A stretch of 64,000 nucleotides of DNA from Nocardiopsis potens DSM 45234 (GTDB taxonomy: Bacteria; Actinomycetota; Actinomycetes; Streptosporangiales; Streptosporangiaceae): contig NZ_ANBB01000038.1 in assembly GCF_000341105.1 (NCBI RefSeq), forward strand, positions 42,442-106,441, written 5' to 3'. Shown piece by piece: positions 63,118 through 64,000 of this stretch. A program made the position numbers and the translations under genes. The notes below the pieces were generated by a model, which was not told the origin of the DNA, did not search any database, and saw only the letters and a list, made by a program, of their open reading frames with translations. Every line of letters begins with the position of its first letter. Position 1 is the stretch's first letter.

Positions 63118-64000
63118 GGTGTCTGGCCTCTTGCGTGGTCGGTCGGGTGGCTCGTTGCCCGGTCGGGCGGCTCGAACGGCATCGTGCCAGATTCTCCTAC
63201 GCCCCCGGACCGCATGCCGACCGCAGGCACGGCGGAACCGGGAGCAGGGCCGGGCACTCCAGCCGAGCACGGCGCCCCACGGAGCCGGGGTTCAAGCGGG
63301 CGGCGACGGCGGGGAGGGCGTGCCGGCTGGTCGGTCCAGCGCGGCGCCCCGCGGAGCGAAGGTCCGAGCAAGCAGCGACGGCAGCGGTAGGAACGGGGGG
63401 CGCCCCACCCGGGCGCGGCGCCTCGCGGAGCGAAGGTTCAAGCGGGCAGCGAGGGCGGGGAGGGCGTGCCGACCGGTCAGTCGGGCGCGGCGCCCCGCAG
63501 AGCGAAGGTCAAGACGGGCGACGACAGCGCCGGTGGGGGCGGGGTCGGGCGCCTCGCGGGGCCGGGGTTCAAGCGGGCGGCGACGGCGGGAGGGGGCCGG
63601 GCGCCGCGTTCACCGGCCCGACCCGCCCCCACCAGGGTGGCCTTATCCCTGTATGCCTGGTTTGCGGCGAGGATCAGGCGGGGGCGGGGGCGCCCTGCGC
63701 ATCTCCGCAGCACCCCGATTACATCTACCAGCGAGTAGTAAGCCTTGAGGCCCCCACCACCCCCTCTTCGATTACCCAGAGTGGCCAAGGCGGGCCCTCT
63801 CTGCAGGGCAAAAGCGACATCCCGCCCCCGCGCCGCCCCTGCCCGGGTTCCGGCCCCCTCATCCCGGCCTTCCGGGCCGCTCGAACCCCCGAACACCGGC
63901 CCGGCCGGGGCCATTCGAGCCTCTCGAGGCCCGATCCGGCCCGGGATGCGCGCCCGGGAATCACCGGGGTGCTCTCGCGGTGCGCAGGGCGCCCCACCCA
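63118..64000. other. Long intergenic tail without supported gene
   Basis: The last 880 bp contain a degenerate repeat array (63265-63610). A distinctly less GC-rich block from about 63640 to 63830 (ttatccctgtatgcctgg, cgattacatctaccagcgag) could be a conserved non-coding element or RNA. Very GC-rich DNA then runs to the end. All open frames here look spurious. Confidence 0.5.
63265..63610. repeat. Degenerate tandem repeat array, about five units of 60-75 bp
   Basis: Units begin near 63269, 63341, 63416, 63488 and 63549 with GCGGCGCCCCGCGGAGCGAA or a variant and continue as GGTTCAAGCGGGCGGCGACG. Two also share GGGGAGGGCGTGCCG. Divergence between units is substantial, so the array is old. No spacers of constant length, hence not CRISPR. 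Confidence 0.7.

Noticed and set aside
63265..63610. CRISPR-like array
   Set aside because: Units are degenerate and contiguous, without constant-length unique spacers, and no cas genes are in the window.

Overview
The window is very GC-rich DNA with strongly GC-biased third codon positions, many GTG starts, long spurious antisense frames, SARP/HxlR/TetR regulators, NRPS genes and an RNase Sa homologue. It reads as chromosome of a filamentous actinomycete, probably near Nocardiopsis/Streptomonospora or Streptomyces. The genus is an inference; no rRNA is present to settle it.

Layout. (1) 1-14907: a compact non-ribosomal peptide cluster. A leftward operon encodes C-A-PCP-C NRPS, MFS exporter, C-A-PCP-TE NRPS, an M20 N-carbamoyl-amino-acid-type hydrolase and a carbamoyltransferase cut by the window edge. 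A divergent rightward unit encodes MbtH and a starter A-PCP protein. (2) 15182-17338: secreted M23 peptidase, secreted RNase Sa-type ribonuclease and its barstar inhibitor. (3) 17480-24089: HxlR/SDR pair, pirin, haloacid-dehalogenase-like enzyme, CGNR regulator, small membrane protein, and an MFS/HxlR divergent pair with a visible operator. (4) 24297-28693: a nested mobile island made of an IS630-type element carrying an NAD(P)-binding protein gene and a decayed transposase, then an IS5-type element carrying a methyltransferase gene and itself interrupted by a second IS5-type element. The island sits at a TA inside the stop codon of a siderophore-interacting protein gene. (5) 28693-31116: that gene with an iron-box-like site, then a methyltransferase/TetR divergent pair with tandem palindromic operators. 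(6) 31476-34935: sulfur locus 1 (MFS, MBL-fold/rhodanese, ArsR-rhodanese fusion). (7) 35378-44207: small secreted protein, SARP regulator, DHA2-type MFS pump, TPR protein, a large conserved gene apparently broken by a 7-bp tandem duplication, and tRNA-Pro(GGG). (8) 44416-49164: VOC dioxygenase-like protein, an ATPase fossil, DUF2798 protein, MurG paralogue, and a HTH + Clp-N/SRPBCC pair behind a nearly leaderless promoter. (9) 49312-51833: sulfur locus 2 (CstR-like sensor, MBL/rhodanese, rhodanese-membrane protein) with repeated CstR-type operators. (10) 51929-59727: CPBP protease, O-methyltransferase, TPR protein, MarR/thioesterase pair, alpha/beta hydrolase/TetR unit and another TetR. (11) 59897-61591: a rifampicin-monooxygenase (rox) gene preceded by a rifamycin-associated element. 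(12) 61805-64000: DUF4177 protein, CobW-type GTPase and a degenerate repeat array.

The peptide cluster probably builds a short peptide: starter A-PCP (aliphatic-like pocket), a middle module with a Ser/Thr-like pocket, and a final module with an atypical pocket released by the TE. Carbamoyl transfer and removal are possible tailoring or self-protection steps. The two sulfur loci have the same chemistry (persulfide oxidation plus rhodanese) but different sensors. No database search was run. Family calls come from motifs and remembered family sequences, and substrate predictions are weak inferences.
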